Positions 23,157 to 33,201 of a DNA stretch of 64,000 nt are shown in pieces; position 1 is the stretch's first letter, and every line of letters begins with the position of its first letter. The translations under genes were made by a program, and so were the position numbers. This stretch comes from Microbotryomycetes sp. JL201 (lineage: Eukaryota > Basidiomycota > Microbotryomycetes): positions 1-64,000 of the forward strand of contig JAQYUZ010000014.1 of assembly GCA_033819885.1 (NCBI GenBank). Direction: 5' to 3'. The notes below the pieces were generated by a model. That model saw only the letters and a program-made list of their open reading frames with translations. It was not told the origin of the DNA and did not search any database.

Positions 23157-24412
23157 TCACATGTAAAAGATGAGGGCTGAGCTCGGCGCAGCCCTCAAAG
23201 CCGTCAGTCCGCAGCCTTGATACAGCCCTTTGATTCCTCTGGCCCTGTAAATGTCCTTGCCGACTTGCATGAACGACCTACGTTGGCCGACGCCTCTCAG
23301 TTCGTCCTCTGTCTGTATTGTCGATTTGATACAGTCGGCCGGAAACAAAACAACGTTGTAGACTACTCCTGCAGCCGCTCCAGACGACATCAATTCGACC
23401 GCCGACAAGTCACCTTTCGATAGTGGTTGACTTGGGTCCTTGTTAGAATGAGTTTGACCTTTGTTGATACGGCGCTGCACAAAAGCTCTTGACAAGAGTT
23501 CAAACGTCATGAACCAAGCTGCGCCTCCGCCCGTCTCTCGCAAAAACGTCCCGAGTTGACCGAGCCACAATCCTTTGAATCCGTCAGTTTTGAGAATCTG
23601 TCTGGTGATCTCGACGGGTCCAGGTTGAGGAGCTATTTTGCCAGCAGGTTTCGAGATTGACGTAGGGGCAGACAGTGCTGCTGCTTCTGCGATAGAGCCT
23701 TGGACCTGCATTTTGCATTTGACGAGTTCGACTGGAGTCAAGACAAAGGACGCGCACGACCCTGCCAGGGCAGCGGCGATTCCAAGGTGTGTCAAGTTGA
23801 TTGGAGGTGTTTGTCCGTCGCTCGACCTAGCTAATTGTGCAGACGAGGGAGGGTCTAACCGCCGGAGCAGAGCCTGCGTTTGATTATAGACGACAAAGAG
23901 CGTGGCGTTTTCTGCCATGGCTCCGCCAACTGGCATGGAAACACCCTGATTGAAATTCACCCGAGGGTGAGAGGACGGACAAGGTGTATGTCATACAGCT
24001 ATCGCTCACTCGCCACAGTCCGGACAGCCCTTCCTTCTGGAACGTCTTGACCATGCAGTCCCACGGGCCTTTGAACTTGAGAGGTTGGTCCAGTGGCTGA
24101 CTCTGTAGTCGGACCTGATTCGCAAAGTAAATGTGATAAGCACATTAGGTCAGCTTGACGATGAGCGTGACCGCGCTTACTGACCTTTACGAGGTCGAAA
24201 GGGTGCTCAAACAGCTTTGAGACTATGCCAGCGGCCTACCCGTCCGTAAGAGAGGGTATGAACGCTATTTAAGAAGCAGGCTACATGGCAGCAGGGACGC
24301 GCGCAGGACTGACCGAGCCGTAGGCAATGTCCTTCCACCATGGCTTTGCTTGCGCGCCCTGCGGTTGCTGCTCGCGACAGGCGACGAGTTCGACGAGTTC
24401 TGCCTCTGCCAT
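23157..24412 (-). CDS. ORT1: Mitochondrial ornithine carrier (ORT1/ARG11 type), 4 exons
   Basis: Exons 24412-24314, 24235-24185, 24114-24010, 23945-23157 give 347 residues. The three mitochondrial-carrier repeats are visible through their P-x-[DE]-x-x-[KR] signatures: HPFDLVKVRLQ near 43, TPVELVKCKMQ near 150 and FPADCIKSTIQ near 275. The third-repeat ending GLYQGCGLTALRAAPSSAL matches ornithine and basic amino-acid carriers. The protein sits in the inner mitochondrial membrane and exchanges ornithine for cytosolic substrates in arginine metabolism. The C-terminus stops right after FYM, a little short for the family. It shares a 181 bp divergent promoter with uL16m, another mitochondrial gene. 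Confidence 0.88.
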
Positions 24413-24593
24413 CGCAGACAGTTGTGTCGACGGCGGGCTGGATGGGACGGGCGCGGCAATCGAGGGGGGCGTTATGCGCGCATGGGCCGCAGCAGGTTTG
24501 AGCCGAAGCGAGACGAGCTCGGCCGGGCAACGTCAGCTCAAACCTACGCGCCCACGTCACCTCGTCGGTACTCGGGTGATTGACACCAAGATC
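24413..24593. promoter_or_regulatory. Compact divergent promoter of two mitochondrial genes
   Basis: Only 181 bp separate the start codons of ORT1 (minus) and uL16m (plus). Both 5' leaders and any shared control sites must fit here. I saw no clear TATA box or known factor site. Confidence 0.55.
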
Positions 24594-25663
24594 ATGTCGC
24601 TGCTTCGGTCGACTGCATCCGCACTCACGAGTTCGTTTTCTCGCTTGACGCTCGTCGGCTCAAACCTCGGCGCTTCTTGCTCGTCCACTTCAGCCACGTC
24701 CCGATGGACGTCAGCAGCCTCTTCTTCTTCGAGCATCAGCTTGGCGCGGCAGGTGCCTCTGTTCCAGCCCTCGCGCATGGGCCAAGTAAGGCACAAGTCG
24801 CTCCAACCGCGTCGCACAAAGTATCGCAAGGCACACAAAGGCCGCGCGCCAATCGCACTGGGAGGCTCGACCAAAGGCACAACGCTCGAGTGCGGTGACT
24901 ATGGTCTGAGAGTCAACGAGGCTTGCAGGTTGAGCGCAAAGCACCTCGAAACCGCAGAGGCCGCCCTCAAGAGGGCCTTGAAACCAATCAGGGGCAGTAA
25001 AGTGTCAGTCATGGCTCGAAATCCCTCATTTTTTGAGCGTGCAGCCGCCAACATGCTCCTGGCGTCGGGCTGACCCATCGTTGACCGGCTCAGCTTCTTG
25101 CGCGTCTTTCCCGATGTTCCCGTTTGCATCAAGGTACGTAACCCATTTCCCCTACGGTTCAACAACCTCGATCTCATCAAGAGCTCTGCTCGCACATAGG
25201 GCAACGAAACCCGTATGGGCAAAGGCAAGGGCAGCTTTGAGTTTTGGGCGTGCAGGTCCGTCTCTTTCGTTCCATCCTCAGGATCTTGCCTGTTTAGCGC
25301 GAAAGCTCATTGAATCATGTTTGCAACTGGCTACAGGGTAAAGTCTGGCCGGGTCGTCTTTGAGATTGGCGGGCCAAACTTGCGACCAGAAATTGCAGAA
25401 TCCGGCAAGTCTATCGAATCGTGAATCGACTGGAAGATTCGATTTGATGACTGACAAGCTTTCCTCTCCTTGGCTTTCGAATCGCAGTCATGCGATTAGC
25501 TGCAGCAAAACTGCCAGTGACGACCGAGGTGATTGACAAGACGAACGAACCTCGACTCGGATCGGTCGAGATTCCGGTTCTAGACAATGGACCGCGAGTC
25601 ATCACAAAGGGAGAGTTGCAGGCGTTGGAGTCTGCTGCTGCTGGCGTGAGCGCGTCGTTGTAG
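24594..25663 (+). CDS. MRPL16: Mitochondrial large-subunit ribosomal protein uL16m, 5 exons
   Basis: Exons 24594-25003, 25094-25133, 25200-25255, 25337-25404, 25488-25663 give 249 residues. A Ser/Arg-rich N-terminus (about 65 residues) is a likely mitochondrial presequence. The uL16 core follows: QPRRTKYRKAHKGR, then LRVFPDVPVCIK and the hallmark GNETRMGKGKGSFEFW, which lines the tRNA-binding side of the large subunit. The end VMRLAAAKLP is typical. The fourth intron (25405-25487) has a GC donor (GCAAGT); no GT site nearby keeps the frame. Exons 2 to 4 are only 40, 56 and 68 nt long. Confidence 0.92.
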
Positions 25664-27432
25664 ACACGAGAATGTTGTAAGCTTTCTGGATATAAGGTCA
25701 CGGCAGCTCGAGGCACAGACAGAGTCGTGAGAACGCCGTCAACGCACACGATAGCCGAGTCTGGAGGTGCAGATATTAAGCACAAGGGTCCATCCCAAAG
25801 CAGAACGCAGGGCGCACGTGAAGCGGTTTCATAGCAAAGTTGTCGATCGAGCCCAGTATATTTATACAGATTGTATGGGGACGACTTCGTCAATAGCAAG
25901 TGCTCATATCAGCGACGAACGCTGACGTTGTCAGAAGTGCATAGCGAGGTCACTGGTCGGAGGGAATTGCGAACTAACTCGCCCAAGCTTTACCGAGCAA
26001 TCTGTGTACCCACGAGAGGAGCAACTATATGAAGCTCAGCTAACTCGGGTCATTCAGGAAGCTGTTGACTGTAGTTCGACATGCTGAGATTGACTGACAA
26101 ACTCTCCCACTGCCGGGCATATCTCTGCCTCAAAAGTTCAGACCAACATTCCTCTGAGCAATTGACACTACATTCAAGGCTTCAACGCGATTCGGCTAAG
26201 GCCACCATGCAGTCTCGACAGAACTCTCAGTGCAAATGTCGCGCCACTTGGCTTTCCGTCTGGTCCGAAGAGCGCACGAGACCAGTTGGTAGCCAGCTAT
26301 TCAAGGACAAATCCCTCGTCTTCGCACTGTGATTGCATGACGACGTCCACTGCGAATGCCGAACCCTCGTGGGATGCTGCTGTCTTGACAAGGCCGAGGT
26401 CGACGACGCCCGAAACCAAAAAAAGACACAAAAAGAAACCCACGGCGCCCCAGAGCACTTGAACGGGGCGGAGGAATATCTGGCAGGAAGGATTGTGATC
26501 GGGCGGAGAATTTGCGACTGTGCATGGTCATCGTGGCGCCGCACGACTCGGGTGCAAGAAACAGCCGGTCAGTCCAAAGTGCGACCGACGCCTTTTCACG
26601 CTATACTTGCTGTTTTCTGCTCGGGAGCAGGAAGTTTATGCTTTGAACCGCAGCTGGTTATTTTGTTTGCTTGGCAAAATGGGTTTCTACTCCGCAAAAA
26701 AAAAAAACTGGAAAGCCCATCGTTTGACGCAAGCAGCGCATGGGCGGAGATGACGATCGGCCTGCGTCGCAAAGACGAAAAATTGCAAGCGCATTAAGTG
26801 TCTGTGCGCTCAGAGAGCGATACTATGCACAGACAAGCTACACTCGAGACTCCTGACACGTCATCATTGTTTACTCTCTGGGCCTCGTGCTGCAGCTTTG
26901 ACGCCGTGGCAACGAGCGCTCAACCCGCCTTTCGCAACGAGACCGGCTCGGCGGCTCTGGGGACCCGCATGCCGAACCGCCGACGGAGTGGCGAAATGTC
27001 TCAGACGACCCAAACAGACCGCCGGCGTCGCTCGCTGGACAGCGGAATGCTTGCCTCGCATCCAAGCCGCTGAAAAAGGTGGCAATTGTTAATGTGTAGT
27101 CTGGTCGAGCAGTTTGTGACGCCACCACGCTTGACTCTCCGGAATCGTCTCTCGTTCGCTGGCGAGGCAGCGACACGCTTTGATGTTTTTCATCATCGGG
27201 GAAGCATGCACAGCAATCCTTGAACAGCTTTTTAACGTTCTGCGCACGAGGGCCGACTGCTGCTGCGAAGCGCGCAGACCAGGGGCAAGGAAAAAGGCCA
27301 CTAACCGTTCGAGGTCCGGGCCCTTGGCGGCGTCACGCGAGTCCATCTGCGCGCCAGAGTTGATCGGCTTTGCTCTCTCCTTCCTGTTCTTCACCAGTCT
27401 TTGCTTCTCTGATCAAAGGCACATTTATCATC
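25664..27432. other. Longest gene-free stretch (1.77 kb)
   Basis: No frame here looks like protein. The longest (about 155 codons) start at non-ATG codons, have unusual composition and do not splice into neighbours. The right part should include the promoter and leader of the four-helix membrane protein. There is a poly-A run near 26697-26707. I could not identify a tRNA, snRNA or snoRNA by eye. The stretch is unusual in a region where other gaps are 0.1-0.9 kb. Confidence 0.45.
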
Positions 27433-28353
27433 ATGCCGCTCAAACCGTTGATGCACGAGAGTCACGCGCACTTGCGATGGCCGAGGTGAGCACAGACGCG
27501 GGCGCGCGCATCTTCGTCTCCGCATGGTGGCGATCAGCCACTGGCGGGGCACCTCAAGTCACGTTTCTGACACCGCTTCCGTGACGGTCACTCGTGAAAC
27601 AGATTGATCTCGTTTGGTCTCGCCTCAGCATTGTGCACAGTATCGGGATGCTTGGCCGCCTGGTCGCTTGCAGGGTAAGTTGCTGCTCGACCTTCGCAAG
27701 CCAGCCTCGGCGAGAGGCCGCTTCTGGCCGGATTCGATCAAAAATGCTGATGCTGTACGATTTCCTTCGCACACAGAAACACGGAACAACGCAACCAAGT
27801 TGCAAAAGCTATTCCCGGTGCCTTCTTGCACACTGGTGATATCGTCGCCTGCGGAGCCGTCATGGTTGCCGCAGGCGGCATCGCCGCCTTCTTGCTGTTC
27901 TTGATCAGTTTATCGATCCAATTCCAACGACGTCAACCCGAGACGCTCAAGACTGTGCGCATCAAGGAGGCCGTCTTTGGCTTGCTCGCTGCCCTCTACC
28001 TTGGCGCCACCGTTGCCGCAACTGTTGTTGCTTGGACTCGCAAGGCACGTGTCACCAAGGCGGGCGTCGCCCAGTCGACAATCAACGCAATCGTGTCTCT
28101 CAGTGGCAAGGACCTGAGGTACTCGCACAACAACCGCATCGTCTCGTTCATTTCTGTCGGCTGGGCAGCCTTGTTCTTCTTGTTGGTCAGCCTCGTTTTG
28201 CTTTCGCTCGAAGCACGCTACATCCTCAAGCACGGTCCGGACGTCAACCTTTTGGGTGGCGGCGGCGAAAAGATTGAACATCGTCATTCGCCTGACCAGA
28301 TCACTCAAACTGGTTCGCTCGATACTGAGAAGCGAGCTCACGCTCACGTTTGA
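27433..28353 (+). CDS. Four-helix membrane protein of unknown function, 3 exons
   Basis: Exons 27433-27485, 27603-27674, 27777-28353 join in phase to 233 residues. After a short His/Arg-rich N-terminus there are four hydrophobic helices: LISFGLASALCTVSGCLAAW (about 19-38), a segment around VMVAAGGIAAFLLFLISL (70-90), one around AVFGLLAALYLGATVAATVV (108-128) and one around VSFISVGWAALFFLLVSLVL (162-182). The C-terminal tail is hydrophilic and His-rich. The topology resembles small fungal tetraspan or MARVEL-like proteins, but I recognise no named family. The second exon encodes almost exactly the first helix. Confidence 0.8.
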
Positions 28354-28585
28354 TCGGGTTCCGGTCTCGTAAAGTGTCTAGTCAATCATCAGAATCGTCG
28401 TTGCTGCTCAATATTTGTTGCTTTCATTGGCTGTAAGATGCAATCTAGTAATCTATCCCTGGGTCTTTGAGACATTCTATGCCCCTCTGCTGCCCAAGTA
28501 TACACTTGAAGATCATGTTTACTGCGAACCATTCCAGAAACTGCACCGACCATGGCAAGACATGGCTGCGTCACGCCAAAATCGT

Positions 28586-29920
28586 CTATGCTTCTGCATC
28601 CTGCAATAACCGATACAGCGGATGCTGTACGCCGAGGCTGTACGTAAAAGTTCTCTTGGCAAGTATGTCTTCGGGCAAGACACCTTGTTGAGCCAATTCA
28701 AGAGTGTCGATTAAATCATCGAGCAAGTGAGCTTGTCCGACCGTGATACCAGAGAAACCGAGGTACGAGATATGGACCTGAAACAGGCGAATTCTCAGCA
28801 GCGCTCTCGCCGCAACACTTCGGACAGAGAGTGTCTCGGTAGACTCACGACATGAACATGAAAGTGATCTGCCAGAGAACTCGGATTAGCTGTTTCCGAA
28901 AGAGTTGAATCTAGGATCGTTTGTGGACTGACAATAAGTCGGCTGATAGTGAACAAAGAAGCGCAGTTCTCCTTGCTCGATTCCATATTTTTCTATCGCG
29001 GTGCGCTCGCTGTTTATACGGATCTTGCGCAGCAGTGGCAGATGGCTCGGACGGAGGTCCCTCAAACATCGGATCTTGCGCGACTGAACGAGCACCTGCA
29101 AGTACATGGACGATTTCGTATGCTGATCCCATTTCCTACAAGCAATGCAAGGTGAGAAGGAGAGGAGATAGAGGGCATGTCGGCAGGAGCTCACAGGTCA
29201 GGCGTGAGTACAAAGCCAGATTCCGAATCGTCGTCCCTCAGGAGCACGTTCTCCGCTTCCGACGTGCCGTTGAGAATGTTGTAGACCCATGATGTCTGGC
29301 TCGCCGGAAGGCTTGCAATGTATGGCGCAACGACGGCTTCAAACAATTGTGGCGTCTCTCTCACGAGTCTCGAAACCTGCTCGCTGTACTTTTTGATGTG
29401 CTACGACGGTTCGGGTACGGTCAGCAGCTGAGAGTGTCCGACTTGTTATGCGTGACCGACCTTTTCCGTTGCTGGGCAGATTGTTGACATTTGCGCGCCT
29501 GGCTCGAGCCAGCTGACGGGACTGTACTGCCCCACGAGCGTACAATAAATGTCATTTTCGACAACCTGCAACGCGAATTGTCTTGAGCATGCTTTGCTCT
29601 TGTGTAGGGTGTGCACGTGTGCACTGACCACCTGCAGTCGCTTCCAGTTGTCGGTACGTGCGATCACAGCGAGCTCTTGCGGCTCAAACGGACGCTTTTC
29701 AACCTTGATTATGGCCGGTGCGCGGTCTTGAGAGTCTTTGGAGGGACATGCTGTGCCAAGCAAGTATGCGACTAGCGTGCGCGAGTCTGTTTTGATGGTT
29801 CAACACCAAGTCGATGCGCGTGCTTGTCGACGAGAGAAGTGAATTCCACGACTTACCTTGACTGAGAACTCGCTCAAATTCGAATGTCTCGAGCACGCGC
29901 GGGAGTGCCGGGGAAGGCAT
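28586..29920 (-). CDS. DCS1: Scavenger mRNA decapping enzyme DcpS (HIT family), 7 exons
   Basis: Exons 29920-29857, 29750-29632, 29565-29461, 29400-29195, 29135-28933, 28868-28849, 28777-28586 give 302 residues. The N-terminal swap domain reads FEFERVLSQ and later NDIYCTLVGQYSP. The linker has CPATEKHIKKY, and the catalytic part has WVYNIL, FVLTPDLKWDQ, IRCLRDLRPSHLPLL and HYQPTYYHFHVHVVHISY. The HFHVHV histidine triad supplies the nucleophile that hydrolyses m7GpppN fragments left after 3'-5' decay. The order and length match human and yeast DcpS. The triad is encoded by exon 6, only 20 nt long. The start overlaps an E-box (TCACGTGA, 29920-29927), and the 157 bp promoter is shared with the oxygenase gene. 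Confidence 0.93.
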
Positions 29921-30077
29921 CACGTGAGTCGCGACAAGCGGAACTTGATCGGCCGCGCTTATCGCTGACCGGCCGAGTGTCCTTGTCCGTCCGAGAGACG
30001 TCTGAACCATCTCGAGAGCAACGGGACCACACGGGCGCAAACAGAAGAGACTCGTTCCGGCTCTCCCGCTCGTAGCC
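29921..30077. promoter_or_regulatory. Divergent promoter (DcpS / oxygenase) with E-box
   Basis: This 157 bp region holds both start-proximal regions. The E-box TCACGTGA at 29920-29927 overlaps the last base of the DcpS start codon. Control by it is inference. Confidence 0.4.
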
Positions 30078-31323
30078 ATGTCTGGAGTCGTCAAGCTCGT
30101 CGACATTGCTGAATGCCCGACGCCCGAGCAGCTCGCTGCGTCAATCAAGCACGCCATGCAAGAGCAGGGTTTCCTCTTCATCAAAAATCATGGTCTCGAG
30201 CGTCAAGTGGAAGACCTGTTCGCCGTCTCGCAAGACTTCTTTCACAACGAGACTGAAACTGAGAAGCAGCGATGCGCGTACGCCAACAACAGAGGTTACA
30301 CAAAAGTCTCTCAGGAGACACTGGACCCAACCAAGCCCGCACCAGACTTGAAGGAGGGCTTCAATGTCGGATTCATCCAACCGGGCTCGCCACCACAACC
30401 GTCTCACCCTCTCCCCAGCACATTTGCCGAGAATGTGGCCCAGCTTTGCCAGTTTCAGCTCGACTGCTTCAACTTTTGTCAACGGCTGTTGGAGGCATTT
30501 GCCATCATTCTCGACGTGAGTGATGTCGAAAGCAAATCCTTTCCACTTGCGCTGATTGCATTTCAGCTCGAAACTTCGTTCTTTACCAGGGCCCATGTGC
30601 ACGATGAAAACGACGTTTCGATCCTTCGCTTTCTGCACTACCCAGAGGTTCCAGCCGGCAAGCAAGTTGACCCAAATCGAGCTGGAGCTCACAGGTGAGA
30701 CGAGTAGCAGCAGCCTGCAGGGCCTGTCAGACCCGCCTGAACGAATGCATTATAATCTATCCGACAGTGACTACGGCTCCCTTACCTTGCTTTTCCAGCG
30801 CAAGAACGGAGGCGAGGGTTTGCAGATCTTGCCCTCAACCGAGCCAATCGATAGTCCAGATTCTGCTTGGCAAGACACGGGCCTCGTTGAAGGCGCACTT
30901 CTTGTCAATATAGGTGCGCGCCCGCTGCAAGCTGCACAGCTTACGAGATGACGGATCTCCTTGGACAGGCGACGCGCTCGAGCTTTGGTCCGGCGCAAAA
31001 TTCAAATCGACTCTGCACCGCGTTCGACTACCAACGCCTTTGCCTCAACAAGGAATCCCAGAGCGATTCTCAATTGCGTGGTTCAACCAACCCGCGCCGC
31101 AAGCGTCTCTCAAGACAGTCGTCCCCACTTCACAGATCACTGAGCGTAAGTGAGCGACTGGTGAACGAATCGAAGCTCGGCGAGCTCACTCGTTCTTTCA
31201 TGATTTTGTGATTTCGCAGATGACATGCAACGAATGGAACGCAAAGGCGTCAAGGCCGGAACAGAGCTGACCGCTTCAGAGCATTTGCAGGCAAGATTGG
31301 CATCAACGTACAAGCTATCGTGA
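30078..31323 (+). CDS. 2-oxoglutarate/Fe(II)-dependent oxygenase (isopenicillin N synthase-like), 5 exons
   Basis: Exons 30078-30515, 30567-30694, 30768-30913, 30969-31145, 31220-31323 give 330 residues. The N-terminal DIOX_N part (GFLFIKNHGL near 32; FFHNETETEKQ) is followed by the double-stranded beta helix. The iron ligands are present: HSD in GAHSDYGSLTLLFQ (about 188-190) and the distal His in KSTLHRVRLP (about 245). The 2-oxoglutarate clamp RFSIAWF follows, and VNIGDALELWSG is typical. It hydroxylates or oxidises a small molecule in the cytosol; the substrate cannot be told from sequence. Fungal relatives are usually single metabolic enzymes. No biosynthetic cluster surrounds it. Confidence 0.9.
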
Positions 31324-31411
31324 CGAAAGACGAGGCCGGAAAAAAGTGCTTCACTGTATGTTGTATCGGGTGTTGCAAGGTTCATTTATTGCAGGCCTAA
31401 GGGCTTGTCAT

Positions 31412-32936
31412 TCAAATCGAAGCCGGACGGGCCTGCAAGATCGCGAGACACTCGGTTCCATCCGCTTCGCATCCTTCAGACACATTGCCATTTTGATGGA
31501 GAGGATGTAAATTTTGGTCTTTCGGCGGAACAATGGTCGATTCCAAAAAGCCTTTCGACGGCATAACATCGACTTTGTCGACTGGATTCACCACGGAGTC
31601 CTTGTCTCGCTCATTCGTCACAAGGCTTTCTGCCGAAGAAATGTTGCCCTCAATAGTCGTTTGCCAGTCACCGTTATCAAACTGAGTGGGCGACAGTACG
31701 GTCGATCGCAGCAGAGGCGCTGGTTGAACAGGCGCAGTTCTCGGCGGAGGCGTTTGTGGCCAAAGCAACATCGATTCAGTGTCTTCTTCGCCCATTGGCA
31801 TAAGGCAAGGCTGACCGCCCGCTTGCATCATGATAGCCTGATGAGCAGACGTCTAAGAAAGATTTGACCCACGATCAACGAGTCGAGACTTGGACACGGC
31901 CGGGATGCAGGATAACTCACGGTGGGGAGCTCACGAGCTTTCAACGACTCGTGCGCTTCTACGCGAGCTCGATCGTCTACATCGAACCATTGCTCAGGGT
32001 ATCGGTCTAAGCTTCCATCTTCGTGGACGAGATCATCGCTTTCGCTCGTGTTCTTCCGCTGACAGTATACCTCTTCGCCTTCGAGCCACGATTGTTCGCT
32101 CCTGGGATGCATTTGGGCTTGCCAAAAACTTTCAGTCAACGAAGGTGGCGTAGAAGAACGCGTTTCGGGTGGCAACCACAGTGGCCCGCTTGAGACGGGT
32201 TCGACAGGGTTTGAAAAATCGTCAGAATTGGTACGAGAACGAGCCAACTGTTGAGCGAAGATGTTGGCGCGTGGCTGAAGCTGTCGCTGCGCGAACTTTG
32301 GCGTTGAAGCGGTGCCGGGCAGAGAAAAGGGCAGCGCCTCGCGTTCGACGGCTTCTTGGGGCTTTTGACGACCTGGTAAGGGTCAGAGGTGCTTCAAGAT
32401 GCTTGTGAGACGTAAAAGCTTTTCGAAGACACGTACAGTAGCTTGCTGGCCCCACAGGGTCGCGAAAATCGTCTGTGCAAGTGACTCTGGGCGAGTAGAC
32501 GTCGCTGTTCAGCCAAGCCGGCAAGTGGTCGTAGGGACCAAAAGATGGATCCATGGGACCCTGGAACGAGTCTCGGGTGAGATTCGCCGTATGAGCATAT
32601 TCGAGTCCTGCTTACGACTATCGCGGGCCCCGTTCGCCGTACATCTAACAGCCTCAACCCATTCCCTACAATTTCCGACCTGCCACCTGGCCCTATCAAG
32701 CTCCCAAAATTGCGCAAACTAGAACAAGGTGTGCTGTCACTCTGCGTTTGGGTTTCGTGCCACCGTTCGGCCATTCCTTCGACTACTCGACCTGGGAGCT
32801 CCTGTACCAACCGCTTTGGGATGGCTCTGATGCTTGCACCAATGCTTAAACCAGATTCGTGCTCGTTGGCATGTGAGGCTGCAGCCATTGCCCGGGTCAT
32901 GCGATTAAAATCGTCATTGACGGCACCGGGTTGCAT
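31412..32936 (-). CDS. Unrecognised Ser/Pro/Glu-rich protein, 4 exons
   Basis: Exons 32936-32616, 32560-32437, 32372-31921, 31837-31412 join in phase to 440 residues, which is the main evidence that the gene is real. The N-terminal third is mildly helical (VNDDFNRMTRAMAAASHANE). The middle has a Trp/Pro segment (FGPYDHLPAWLNSDVYSPRV) and acidic, Ser/Thr-rich stretches. The C-terminal third is polar and probably disordered. I recognise no domain. An open ATG frame at 33178-32897 lies just upstream but has no usable splice into this gene, so I started at 32936. The gene ends 88 nt from the convergent oxygenase gene. Confidence 0.6.
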
Positions 32937-33201
32937 TTGACTGCCTGCGAATGATCAGAAGATATGCAAAGACGGCCGAATGTGACGCGCTGGATGGTCT
33001 TGTCTGACACGAGGCACAAATGAGCGACAAGTGAGGGAAGGCAAAGTTTGGGACGAGCGAGCTTCAACCAGGCACACTGATGCGCGTTCTCCTCGTCGGC
33101 AGCAAGACATTGGGTTATGCGTATGACCTTCTTGAAACATGCAGGCGACAGCATGAAACATTTAACTAGATCTACCATTTGCCGACAATTCGTATTTCAA
33201 A

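Noticed and set aside
25411-25899. 162-codon minus-strand frame
   Set aside because: It overlaps the last exons of uL16m in antisense and begins at a non-ATG codon.
32897-33178. ATG frame upstream of the unrecognised gene
   Set aside because: No donor and acceptor join it in phase with the downstream exons at a realistic intron length; it more likely lies in the leader or the SOG2 trailer.
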